8,484 nucleotides of DNA. Origin: Spartobacteria bacterium (lineage in GTDB: Bacteria > Verrucomicrobiota > Verrucomicrobiia > Chthoniobacterales > UBA10450). The position numbers and the translations under genes are program-made. The notes under the pieces were generated by a model. That model was not told the DNA's origin, did not search any database, and was given only the letters and a program-made list of their open reading frames with translations. Where the stretch lies: assembly GCA_021324035.1 (NCBI GenBank), contig JAJPJU010000352.1, forward strand, positions 1 through 8,484. The letters run 5' to 3'. Of this stretch, positions 1 through 6,149 are shown in pieces. Position 1 is the first letter of the stretch; each line of letters starts with the position of its first letter.

Positions 1-1180
1 ATGGGCGATGCGGCAGATCGTAGGTGTTCAGAAGGTAAATGCCCGGCCCGCCGCGGCCTGAAGTATAAAACGGCGCAAGATCGTCCGGCACCGGTTTGAT
101 CGTAAAACGCATCCGCGGCAGGTAACCGAAATACTGCGACGATTTCCCATCGAACACTTTTGCGATCCAGGCCGCGCGATTCAGCAATTCCTGCGGCGTT
201 TTGGCGTAGAATTGCGGATCGTCACGCAGAAATTGCAGGAACGCCGGAAACTCGCCTTTGAATCCAGTCGCATGCATCGCGTCGACCATCTGGGCATGCA
301 ATTTCGCGACTTCGCTTAAGCCAGTCTGATGAATTTCGTCGGGTGAAAGTTCCAGGGTTGTGAACTCGCGGATTTTCTGCTGGTAGTAATTTTTTCCATC
401 CGGCAAATCTTGCGCCGCTACCGTAGTTCGCGTGTGCGGCACGTACTCGTCACGGAAAAACTTCAATAAGGACGCGTAAGCCGGCTGGACGATCCCCTGA
501 ATTACTTTCGCCGCTTCGGCTTTCAGCCTGGTCTGCTCGGACGCGTCAACTCCGACCATCGGCTCGCGAAACGGCGTGTAGAGTAAATTATCCTCGGGCT
601 TTCTTTCCGCGATCGCAGTGATGGATTTTTCGCGACCCTGTAACGTCGCCTGGGGCGGCGTGAAACCGCGAGCGAGCCCAGCCCGCATATTCGCGATTTC
701 CTCGCGAAAATACCGCGGAATATCACGCATCTGAGCGATCCAGTTCCTGTAATCGATGGCGTTTTTGAATGGTCGCCGGGCGGTGTAACCGAAATTTGTC
801 CAAAACGCCGTGTCCGAATTAGCCGGCATTTCGAAATCACGAAATTTTTGATCGGCAACGAAGTCTTCGATCTCGCGCCGGTAGATATCGTAATTGACCT
901 GCTCGTCTGTCGAAAGCTGCGCTCGCGGAATTCCTTTGAGCTTTCGCAAAACATCTTCCCAATAATGCTGCCGCATCTCCTGCGTTGGCGGATCCTCCTT
1001 CGGCAAATGATCGGCGACCGCCTTGGTGTCGTCTTCCCGGTTGGGAAATTGTTCCAACCGCCATTTCCATTCTTCGGTGTAGATGGCGCGGAGTTGTGCG
1101 TCACCACTTTGCTTTTCGGCGCCAAATGCAATCGAACACGACGCTGCTACTCCGGTTAAAATAAATAAAATCGTTTTCAT
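1..1180 (-). CDS. DUF885-family exported protein, partial (C-terminus outside window)
   Basis: Reading the minus strand from ATG at 1180-1178 gives 393 codons with no stop before the window edge, so the gene is truncated on the left; DUF885 proteins are usually about 550-620 residues. The N-terminus (MKTILFILTGVAASCSIAFG) is a signal peptide with a plausible signal peptidase I site around residues 20-21, so the protein is probably periplasmic or secreted; a Cys at residue 15 makes a lipoprotein possible but the lipobox is poor. The family call rests on remembered family patterns: a 'FFRDEYVPHTR' segment near residue 245, 'YYQQKIREFTTLELSPDEIH' near 265-285, and 'GGPGIYLLNTYDLP' near 380. DUF885 proteins are regarded as putative metallopeptidases with an HExxH-like site in the C-terminal half, which is not visible here. 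No good Shine-Dalgarno sequence precedes the start. It is divergent from the pyrimidine operon and probably unrelated to it. Confidence 0.82.
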   Translation of the reverse strand, partial: MKTILFILTGVAASCSIAFGAEKQSGDAQLRAIYTEEWKWRLEQFPNREDDTKAVADHLPKEDPPTQEMRQHYWEDVLRKLKGIPRAQLSTDEQVNYDIYRREIEDFVADQKFRDFEMPANSDTAFWTNFGYTARRPFKNAIDYRNWIAQMRDIPRYFREEIANMRAGLARGFTPPQATLQGREKSITAIAERKPEDNLLYTPFREPMVGVDASEQTRLKAEAAKVIQGIVQPAYASLLKFFRDEYVPHTRTTVAAQDLPDGKNYYQQKIREFTTLELSPDEIHQTGLSEVAKLHAQMVDAMHATGFKGEFPAFLQFLRDDPQFYAKTPQELLNRAAWIAKVFDGKSSQYFGYLPRMRFTIKPVPDDLAPFYTSGRGGPGIYLLNTYDLPHRP

Positions 1181-1265
1181 GTAGATATTGCCGACGAGTT
1201 AAGTCACGCCGGGCTATGATCAGCAGTTTTGAGCAACAGACAATGTCTATAAAATCATTTCACAC
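1181..1265. promoter_or_regulatory. Divergent intergenic region with small palindrome and possible -10 box
   Basis: This 85-nt gap separates the minus-strand DUF885 gene from the plus-strand sirtuin gene and must hold both promoters unless transcription enters from outside. An 11-nt perfect inverted repeat (arms AGACA and TGTCT, one central A) lies at 1238-1248 and abuts a TATAAA box at 1248-1253. If that is the plus-strand -10 element, the transcript would start only a few bases before the GTG at 1266, giving a nearly leaderless mRNA; no Shine-Dalgarno sequence precedes that GTG, which fits. No convincing -35 hexamer is seen at 17 nt spacing, so the promoter assignment is weak; the palindrome could be a half-operator or chance. 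Confidence 0.25.
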
Positions 1266-2012
1266 GTGAACTTTCCCGAATCGCTCATTGAGAGGCTCCG
1301 GCAGGCCCGAAGGATCGTCGCTCTCACCGGCGCCGGCATTTCCGCGGAAAGCGGCCTCGCCACGTTTCGCGACGCCCAGACCGGGCTCTGGAGCAAATAC
1401 AGGCCTGAAGAAATCGCGACTGCTGAAGCGTTTCAACGCGATCCAAAATTCGTCCAGGATTGGTACGCCCGGCGTCGTCAAAACGCGCTGAAATCCATGC
1501 CGAACGCTGGACATCTCGCTTTGGCAAAAATGGAGCAACGCGCCCCTGAGTTTTTGCTGGTCACTCAAAACGTCGACGGCCTTCATCAGCGCGCCGGGAG
1601 CAAGCAAATGGTTGAGCTGCACGGAAATATTCATCGCTTTCGCTGTTTCGAAAACGATTGCGCCAGCGAGAACTTCGACGTCGAAAACGGTCGATGTCGC
1701 TCATGCGGCGGACATTTGCGACCTGGGGTGGTCTGGTTCGGCGAAATGTTGCCAGTCGACGCGATCCAAACAGCCGTCGAGGCCGCCGAAAGCTCAGAGG
1801 TTTTCTTTTCGATTGGGACTTCGAGTTTGGTTTATCCTGCAGCCGATCTCTGGCGTCGCGCGAAAAACAACGGTGCAGTCGTCGTCGAGATCAACAAAGA
1901 TCCAACACCGCTGACTCCCCTCGCCGATTATTCCTTTCTCGGTAAAGCCGGCGAGATATTGCCGGAATTTGCTCGGCAAATTTGGATTCGCCAAAGTGGC
2001 GGAGCTGATTAG
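1266..2012 (+). CDS. cobB: NAD-dependent protein deacylase, class III sirtuin (CobB/SIRT5 type)
   Basis: A 248-residue cytoplasmic sirtuin that removes acyl groups from lysines using NAD+. Visible in order: the NAD-binding GAGISAESGL segment (22-31) followed by TFR (33-35), TQNVDGLH (100-107), the catalytic His119 in 'LHGN', a zinc-binding set Cys127, Cys132, Cys144 and Cys147, the GTSSLVYPAA cofactor loop, and VEIN near the C-terminus. Tyr67 and Arg70 form the YxxR pair that in SIRT5 and E. coli CobB recognises acidic acyl groups, so desuccinylase/demalonylase activity is likely besides deacetylation. The GTG start gives the normal short N-terminus before the Rossmann fold. The stop lies 11 nt before the next gene, so cotranscription with the pyrimidine-degradation genes is likely. 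The role in this operon is inferred: it could reverse acylation caused by malonyl-, acetyl- or propionyl-type metabolites. Confidence 0.95.
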   Translation: MNFPESLIERLRQARRIVALTGAGISAESGLATFRDAQTGLWSKYRPEEIATAEAFQRDPKFVQDWYARRRQNALKSMPNAGHLALAKMEQRAPEFLLVTQNVDGLHQRAGSKQMVELHGNIHRFRCFENDCASENFDVENGRCRSCGGHLRPGVVWFGEMLPVDAIQTAVEAAESSEVFFSIGTSSLVYPAADLWRRAKNNGAVVVEINKDPTPLTPLADYSFLGKAGEILPEFARQIWIRQSGGAD

Positions 2013-2023
2013 CATCGCGCTTC

Positions 2024-3271
2024 GTGCCGATCGATCCGAAACGAACTGTCGCGGAATTAAAAGAACTGCGTTCGCTTACTGGCGATGAGAACGGCGCGCA
2101 GCGCGTCGCCTTCACTCCAACCTGGGCCAAAGCGCGAAAATGGTTGCGATCAAAAGTCGAAGGAACCGGCGCGGAAATTCATAATGACTCCGCCGGCAAT
2201 TTTTGGGCAACGTTGCCGGGCAGATCGGACAAAGCCCTGTTGATCGGCGGCCACATCGATTCCGTTCCGAATGGTGGTTGGCTCGATGGATGTTTAAACA
2301 CGCTGGCCGGCGTCGAAATTCTGCGCCGCATCAAAGAGCAATATAAAGGAGAACCACCGGTCACGGTTCGTCTGGTTGACTGGTGTGACGAAGAAGGCGC
2401 GCGTTTCGGCAAAAGTTTGTTCGGTTCGTCGGCATGCTCCGGCAAGATCGACATGGACGAAACGCGCGGACTGAAAGACAAAGACGGAATCCGGCTGGTC
2501 GACGCGGTGAAGGAACACGGAATCGACTTCGAAAAGGTGAAAGATTCCGGGAAAGAACTGAGAAACGCCGCGGCTTACATCGAATTGCACATCGAACAAG
2601 GTCCAGTCCTCCTCGATCTCGATCTCCCGCTCGGGACCGTGCTTGGAACATTTGGAGTCGAACGCCACGCGATCACGTTTCGCGGCCAGGCCGCGCACTC
2701 CGGCAGTACTCCGATGAATCGCCGCCGTGACGCATTTCTGGCCGCAGGCAAAATGGGCTCGGCGATTTACGAGATCGCGAAGCGCAGTGGTCAGGGCGTT
2801 TGCACAATCGGTTCCTGCACCACAAAACCCGGAATCGTCACCAGCGTGGTCGAAGAATGCCGGATCACACTCGTTCAACGCCATCTCGACGCCAATGCGC
2901 TGCAACAAATGTTGGATGAGGCCAAGGCAGCGAGCGAGAAATTCGCAAAGGAAGGGAATGTCGACGTTGCCTGGGAACGGATTTGGAACATTGAGCCGAT
3001 CCTATTTAATAATGAGTTGATCGGCATGGCCGACGCCGCCATCGCCGAAACCGGCGCCAAACCACACCGTTTGCCCTCCGGCCCGCTGCATGATGCAGCC
3101 GAAGTGGCGCGGGCTGGCGTTCCGACCGTGATGATGTTCGTCCAGAGCTTGCACGGAATCAGTCACAACAAGATCGAAGATACGAAAGAAGAGCACCTCG
3201 AGCTCGCGGTGACCGCATTCGATAAGTTAGCGGACAAAGCGATCCGCTGGATTGCAGGCAGGGTCGATTGA
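2024..3271 (+). CDS. N-carbamoyl-beta-alanine amidohydrolase (beta-ureidopropionase), M20/ArgE-like Zn hydrolase
   Basis: A 415-residue member of the M20 dinuclear metal amidase group (allantoate amidohydrolase, L-carbamoylase, beta-ureidopropionase). Metal ligands are visible: His77 in GGHIDSVPNGG, Asp88 in the following 'LDGCLNTLAG', Glu123/Glu124 in CDEEGARFG, His189 in ELHIEQGP, and His381 in GISHNKIED. The dimerisation/lid domain lies between, with GQAAHSGSTPMNRRRDA. The family also includes allantoate and L-amino-acid carbamoyl hydrolases; the neighbours (PreA, dihydropyrimidinase, MmsA) point to N-carbamoyl-beta-alanine or N-carbamoyl-beta-aminoisobutyrate as substrate, giving beta-alanine, CO2 and ammonia. 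The usual 'NFDGPLGVLAG' motif is altered to 'WLDGCLNTLAG', a small departure near the metal site. The GTG at 2024 is the only sensible start: no in-frame start codon lies between it and the sirtuin stop. No strong Shine-Dalgarno sequence is placed correctly (GGAG at 2001-2004 is too far), suggesting translational coupling to the sirtuin gene. Confidence 0.9.
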   Translation: MPIDPKRTVAELKELRSLTGDENGAQRVAFTPTWAKARKWLRSKVEGTGAEIHNDSAGNFWATLPGRSDKALLIGGHIDSVPNGGWLDGCLNTLAGVEILRRIKEQYKGEPPVTVRLVDWCDEEGARFGKSLFGSSACSGKIDMDETRGLKDKDGIRLVDAVKEHGIDFEKVKDSGKELRNAAAYIELHIEQGPVLLDLDLPLGTVLGTFGVERHAITFRGQAAHSGSTPMNRRRDAFLAAGKMGSAIYEIAKRSGQGVCTIGSCTTKPGIVTSVVEECRITLVQRHLDANALQQMLDEAKAASEKFAKEGNVDVAWERIWNIEPILFNNELIGMADAAIAETGAKPHRLPSGPLHDAAEVARAGVPTVMMFVQSLHGISHNKIEDTKEEHLELAVTAFDKLADKAIRWIAGRVD

Positions 3272-3321
3272 CTCAATCGCCCGCGGGCTGGCTCGGTGAA
3301 CCGTCCGATCTGGTCCTACTC

Positions 3322-3349
3322 GTCACTTGTCACTTGTCACTCGTCACTG
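3322..3349 (+). repeat. Heptamer repeat A, solo copy in the preA leader
   Basis: Four consecutive 7-nt units on the plus strand: GTCACTT twice, then GTCACTC, then GTCACTG, total 28 nt. A decayed further unit may precede it (3313-3319). It lies between the hydrolase stop and the preA Shine-Dalgarno sequence. It has no inverted partner in the 50 nt upstream, unlike the other four copies in this window. Being in an open frame, it makes the preA reading frame look longer than it is. Confidence 0.85.
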
Positions 3350-3363
3350 ATAGCATCGCTACC

Positions 3364-3371
3364 TAAGGAGG
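3364..3371 (+). promoter_or_regulatory. Strong Shine-Dalgarno sequence deciding the preA start
   Basis: TAAGGAGG ends 5 nt before ATG 3377. This is one of only two textbook ribosome-binding sites in the window. It fixes the start of preA and excludes the longer frame opening at GTG 3296, whose extra 27 residues would be mostly translated heptamer repeat. Confidence 0.85.
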
Positions 3372-3376
3372 CCGTA

Positions 3377-4516
3377 ATGCCAACGCTCGCTACAACCGTT
3401 GATGGATTGAAACTGCCGAACCCTTTTGTGATCGGTTCCGGCCCGCCCGGAACAAATCTCAACGTCATCACCCGCGCATTCCGTGAAGGTTGGGGCGCAG
3501 TCATCGCGAAAACGATCAGCCTCGACGCATCGAAAGTGATCAATGTCACGCCGCGCTACGCCAAATTGCTCGGGGCCGACGGCAAAGACGTCGTCGGCTG
3601 GGAAAACATCGAGCTGATCAGCGATCGCAAATTCGAAATCTGGCTCGATGAATTCAAAAAGTGCAAAGATCAATATCCCGATGGCGTGCTGATCGCTTCG
3701 ATCATGGAGGAATACAATCGCGACGCCTGGACGGAAATTGTCGAGCGTTGTCAGGACGCGGGCGTTGACGCGTTCGAGTTGAACTTTTCATGTCCGCACG
3801 GTTTGCCCGAGCGAAAAATGGGGGCGGCGATGGGAGAGAATCCGGAAATTCTCGGAGAAGTTTCGGAATGGGTCATGGCTGCGGCGAAAAAGCCAGTCTG
3901 GGCGAAAATGACGCCGAACGTGACTCATATTGAAGATCCGAGCCGCTCGGCGTTGCGAGCTGGATGTCAGGGCGTGAGCGCGATCAACACCATTCGCAGC
4001 GTGATGAGCGTGAATCTCGAAACGCTGCGGCCGGAACCGAGCGTTGAAGGTTATACCACGCCCGGTGGTTATTCGTGCAAAGCGGTCCGCCCAATCGCAC
4101 TTCGCATGGTCATGGAAATCGCGACCATGATCCGGCGCGAATTTCCCGGACGCAGTTTATCGGCGATCGGCGGAATCGAAACCGGCGGTGACGCCGCGCA
4201 ATTCATTTTGCTCGGTGGTGACACGACTCAGGTTTGCACCGGCGTGATGAAACATGGATACGACATGGTGAAAAGAATGTGTGACGAGCTGCTCGCGTTC
4301 ATGGAGAAGCATAAATTCGAAACCATCGCCGATTTCAAAGGCAAGAGCCTCGATTACTTCACCACCCACGCCGAGCTCGTGCGCATGCAAAAAGAGCGCA
4401 AAGACAAACAGAAAGCTGCCGCCGAAGAAGCAGCCGCGAAAAAGATGGTCAAAGCTGACAGCGAATGGAGCGGCGATGATTTCGTGAAGCAATCGGACGC
4501 ATTAGCCAGGGGCTAA
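3377..4516 (+). CDS. preA: PreA-like dihydropyrimidine dehydrogenase catalytic subunit lacking the C-terminal Fe-S domain
   Basis: A 379-residue FMN-binding TIM-barrel protein of the dihydroorotate/dihydropyrimidine dehydrogenase superfamily, which reduces uracil or thymine to the 5,6-dihydro form. Visible: NPFVIGSGPPGTN (15-27), AKTIS (44-48), ELNFSCPHGLPERKMG (134-149), AKMTPNVTHI (176-185), INTIRS (203-208), and the phosphate-binding AIGGIET (263-269) with TQVCTG (284-289). These match the C-terminal half of mammalian DPD closely. At the position of the mammalian catalytic loop cysteine ('GLACGQ') this protein has Met152. Standard PreA subunits (about 411-425 residues) end in a Cys-rich two-cluster ferredoxin domain; here there is no Cys after residue 302, and the tail (about 336-379) is a Lys/Glu/Ala-rich, probably helical or coiled segment. 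No PreT-like flavoprotein gene is in the window. The start is set by the Shine-Dalgarno sequence at 3364. Family certain; electron donor unknown. Confidence 0.88.
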   Translation: MPTLATTVDGLKLPNPFVIGSGPPGTNLNVITRAFREGWGAVIAKTISLDASKVINVTPRYAKLLGADGKDVVGWENIELISDRKFEIWLDEFKKCKDQYPDGVLIASIMEEYNRDAWTEIVERCQDAGVDAFELNFSCPHGLPERKMGAAMGENPEILGEVSEWVMAAAKKPVWAKMTPNVTHIEDPSRSALRAGCQGVSAINTIRSVMSVNLETLRPEPSVEGYTTPGGYSCKAVRPIALRMVMEIATMIRREFPGRSLSAIGGIETGGDAAQFILLGGDTTQVCTGVMKHGYDMVKRMCDELLAFMEKHKFETIADFKGKSLDYFTTHAELVRMQKERKDKQKAAAEEAAAKKMVKADSEWSGDDFVKQSDALARG

Positions 4517-4518
4517 TG

Positions 4519-4546
4519 CAGTGACTTGTGATATCTGACGAGTGAC
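4519..4546 (-). repeat. Heptamer repeat B, inverted partner of repeat C
   Basis: Read on the minus strand, four 7-nt units starting from 4546: GTCACTC, then the decayed units GTCAGAT and ATCACAA, then GTCACTG. It begins 3 nt after the preA stop codon. Its inner 11 nt (4536-4546) are perfectly complementary to 4591-4601 in repeat C, so the transcript can form a stem with a 44-nt loop that contains the mmsA start codon. Confidence 0.8.
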
Positions 4547-4562
4547 AAGAAAAGAAATTCTT

Positions 4563-6086
4563 ATGGCCTCCAGCTCGTCACCCGTCACTGGTCACTCGTC
4601 ACTCTCCCCGTGTCCCGCATTCATCGACGGCGAATGGCGTGAAATTTCCGGCGTCGAGAAAACGCCGGTCTACAACCCGTCCCGCGGCGAAGTCATCGCC
4701 GAAGTCCCCGCTTGCACCAAGGAACATGTCGATCAGGCAGTGGAATCGGCGGCGGCGGCGTTCCCAGCCTGGCGCGATACGCCACCGGTAGAACGCGCGC
4801 GCCTGTTCTTTCGTTATCGGCAGCTCGTCGAAGAAAACTTCGACAAGATTTGCCAAAGCGTTTCACGCGAGCACGGCAAAACCCTCGCTGAAGCGCGCGG
4901 CAGCGCTTATCGCGGCATCGAGAACATCGAATACGCGTGCAGCGCGCCCACGTTGCTCATGGGCGACACGCTGGAAAATCTTGCCAGGGGCGTCGATTGT
5001 GAAACGATGCTCCAGCCGCTCGGCGTTTGTGTCGGCATCACGCCTTTCAATTTTCCCGCGATGGTCCCGATGTGGATGTTTCCGCTCGCGCTCGTTTGTG
5101 GAAACACATTCATCCTCAAGCCGAGCGAAAAAGTTCCGCTCACCGCGCTGCTGATCATTGAGCTTCTGGCGAAAGCCGGTTTGCCGAAAGGCGTGCTCAA
5201 CGTTGTGCCTGGCGGTCGCGAATCGGTCGATGCGTTGCTCACGCATCCGAAAGTAAAAGCGATCTCGTTCGTCGGTTCGTCGCCGGTTGCGAAATACATT
5301 TACGAAACCGGCACCCGCCATGGCAAGCGCGTGCAGGCGAATGGCGGCGCAAAGAATTACGTCGTGGTGATGCCCGACGCCGATGTCCAGCGCACCGTCG
5401 AAGCCCTTTCTACGGCGGCGTTCGGTTGCGCTGGCGAACGTTGCATGGCCGGATCCACTGCGATTGCGGTCGGAAAAGCCGCCGACCGCGTTTTGCCGAC
5501 GCTGGTTGAGGCCGCCCGCGCGATCAAAGTCGGTCCGACCGACGTTGCCCAATCGCAGCCTGACATGGGACCAGTGATCACGTCGCAACATCGTGATCAC
5601 GTTTTCAGTTTGGTCGAAAGCGGCGCGAAAGAAGGCGCGAAAATTATCGCCGACGGTCGCGGCGTGAAGGTTCCGGATGCGCCCAACGGATTTTTCATGG
5701 GCGCAACGATTGTCGATCAGGTCCAGGACGGAATGACGATCGCGCGCGAAGAGGTTTTCGGCCCGGTATTGAATGTGATGCGAATGGACGACCTCGACCA
5801 CGCGATCGAGGCGGCCAACAAATCCGCTTACGGAAACGGCGCCGCGATTTTTACCAACTCCGGAAAAGCCGCGCGCGAATTCAAAAATCGCGTCAAAGCC
5901 GGAATGGTTGGAATCAATATCGGCGTGCCCGCGACCATGGCGATGTTTCCGTTCACCGGCTGGGACGAGTCGTTCTACGGCGATCTCCACATTCAGGGGA
6001 AAGAAGGTGTGCAGTTTTACACGCAACAGAAGGTCGTTTCCACGCGCTGGTTCGGCGAAGGCGTGGGGGATGTGTGGAAAAAGTGA
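4563..6086 (+). CDS. mmsA: CoA-acylating methylmalonate/malonate-semialdehyde dehydrogenase
   Basis: A 507-residue aldehyde dehydrogenase that oxidises malonate or methylmalonate semialdehyde with NAD+ and CoA to acetyl- or propionyl-CoA plus CO2, the last step of beta-alanine/beta-aminoisobutyrate breakdown. Visible: FIDGEW at 20-25, ITPFNFP with oxyanion-hole Asn163 (159-165) followed by AMVPMWMFP, the NAD loop SFVGSSPVAKYIYETG, and the nucleophile Cys294 in FGCAGERCMAGS, preceded by Arg293 as in MmsA/IolA enzymes. The general-base Glu of hydrolytic ALDHs is absent: the aligned segment reads VQANGGAKNY (257-266), as expected for CoA-acylating members. Residues 5-14 are translated from heptamer repeat C, so the N-terminus is an add-on. 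There is no in-frame start between the repeat and FIDGEW, so ATG 4563 is preferred; GTG 4542 is an in-frame alternative inside repeat B. Only a weak purine-rich stretch (4549-4557) precedes the ATG. The related IolA function in inositol catabolism is not supported by the neighbours. Confidence 0.94.
   Translation: MASSSSPVTGHSSLSPCPAFIDGEWREISGVEKTPVYNPSRGEVIAEVPACTKEHVDQAVESAAAAFPAWRDTPPVERARLFFRYRQLVEENFDKICQSVSREHGKTLAEARGSAYRGIENIEYACSAPTLLMGDTLENLARGVDCETMLQPLGVCVGITPFNFPAMVPMWMFPLALVCGNTFILKPSEKVPLTALLIIELLAKAGLPKGVLNVVPGGRESVDALLTHPKVKAISFVGSSPVAKYIYETGTRHGKRVQANGGAKNYVVVMPDADVQRTVEALSTAAFGCAGERCMAGSTAIAVGKAADRVLPTLVEAARAIKVGPTDVAQSQPDMGPVITSQHRDHVFSLVESGAKEGAKIIADGRGVKVPDAPNGFFMGATIVDQVQDGMTIAREEVFGPVLNVMRMDDLDHAIEAANKSAYGNGAAIFTNSGKAAREFKNRVKAGMVGINIGVPATMAMFPFTGWDESFYGDLHIQGKEGVQFYTQQKVVSTRWFGEGVGDVWKK
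4577..4604 (+). repeat. Heptamer repeat C, inside the mmsA coding sequence
   Basis: Four plus-strand units: GTCACCC, GTCACTG, then GTCACTC twice. It lies within codons 5-14 of mmsA and encodes part of a Ser-rich N-terminal tail. Matched unit by unit with repeat B it agrees at 20 of 28 positions; shifted, it gives an 11-bp perfect stem (4591-4601 with 4536-4546). Confidence 0.85.
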
Positions 6087-6091
6087 GACGG

Positions 6092-6119
6092 ACGTGGCCA
6101 GGGACCAGTGGCCAGTGAC
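6092..6119 (-). repeat. Heptamer repeat D, left flank of the four-helix-bundle gene
   Basis: Read on the minus strand from 6119: GTCACTG, GCCACTG, GTCCCTG, then a decayed GCCACGT, 28 nt in all. It begins 6 nt after the mmsA stop codon. It belongs to the GCC/GTCCCTG sub-type shared only with repeat E and matches E in register at 21 of 28 positions, including the unusual third unit GTCCCT. Confidence 0.85.
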
Positions 6120-6149
6120 AAGGTGAAGAGCCTTTGATAAAAAGCTCGG

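Larger units (their letters stand above)
4519..4604. mobile_element. Candidate MITE-like inverted-repeat unit at the preA-mmsA junction
   Basis: Repeats B (minus) and C (plus) face outward from a 30-nt spacer, forming an 86-nt inverted-repeat unit that occupies essentially the whole junction and extends into the mmsA coding frame. The geometry (minus copy left, plus copy right, each four heptamers) is the same as that around the four-helix-bundle gene at 6092-6555, so this may be an internally deleted derivative. Mobility is inferred only from that geometry; no target-site duplication was recognised. It could instead be a REP-like structural RNA element. Confidence 0.35.

Noticed and set aside
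523..1131. Minus-strand open frame of 202 codons inside the DUF885 gene
   Set aside because: It is frame-shifted relative to the frame that has a signal peptide, the DUF885 segments and no stops over 1180 nt, and its product is an Arg/Ser-rich shadow.
2294..2908. Minus-strand open frame of 204 codons opposite the amidohydrolase
   Set aside because: No family features, and the plus-strand gene is complete with all metal ligands.
3265..3288. Small inverted repeats around the amidohydrolase stop codon
   Set aside because: A 7-bp arm pair and a 10-nt GC palindrome are within what chance gives here, and there is no T-run for termination.
3296..3376. Extended N-terminus of PreA from GTG 3296
   Set aside because: The extra residues are translated repeat A plus leader, and a textbook TAAGGAGG sits 5 nt before ATG 3377, where homology to the family begins.
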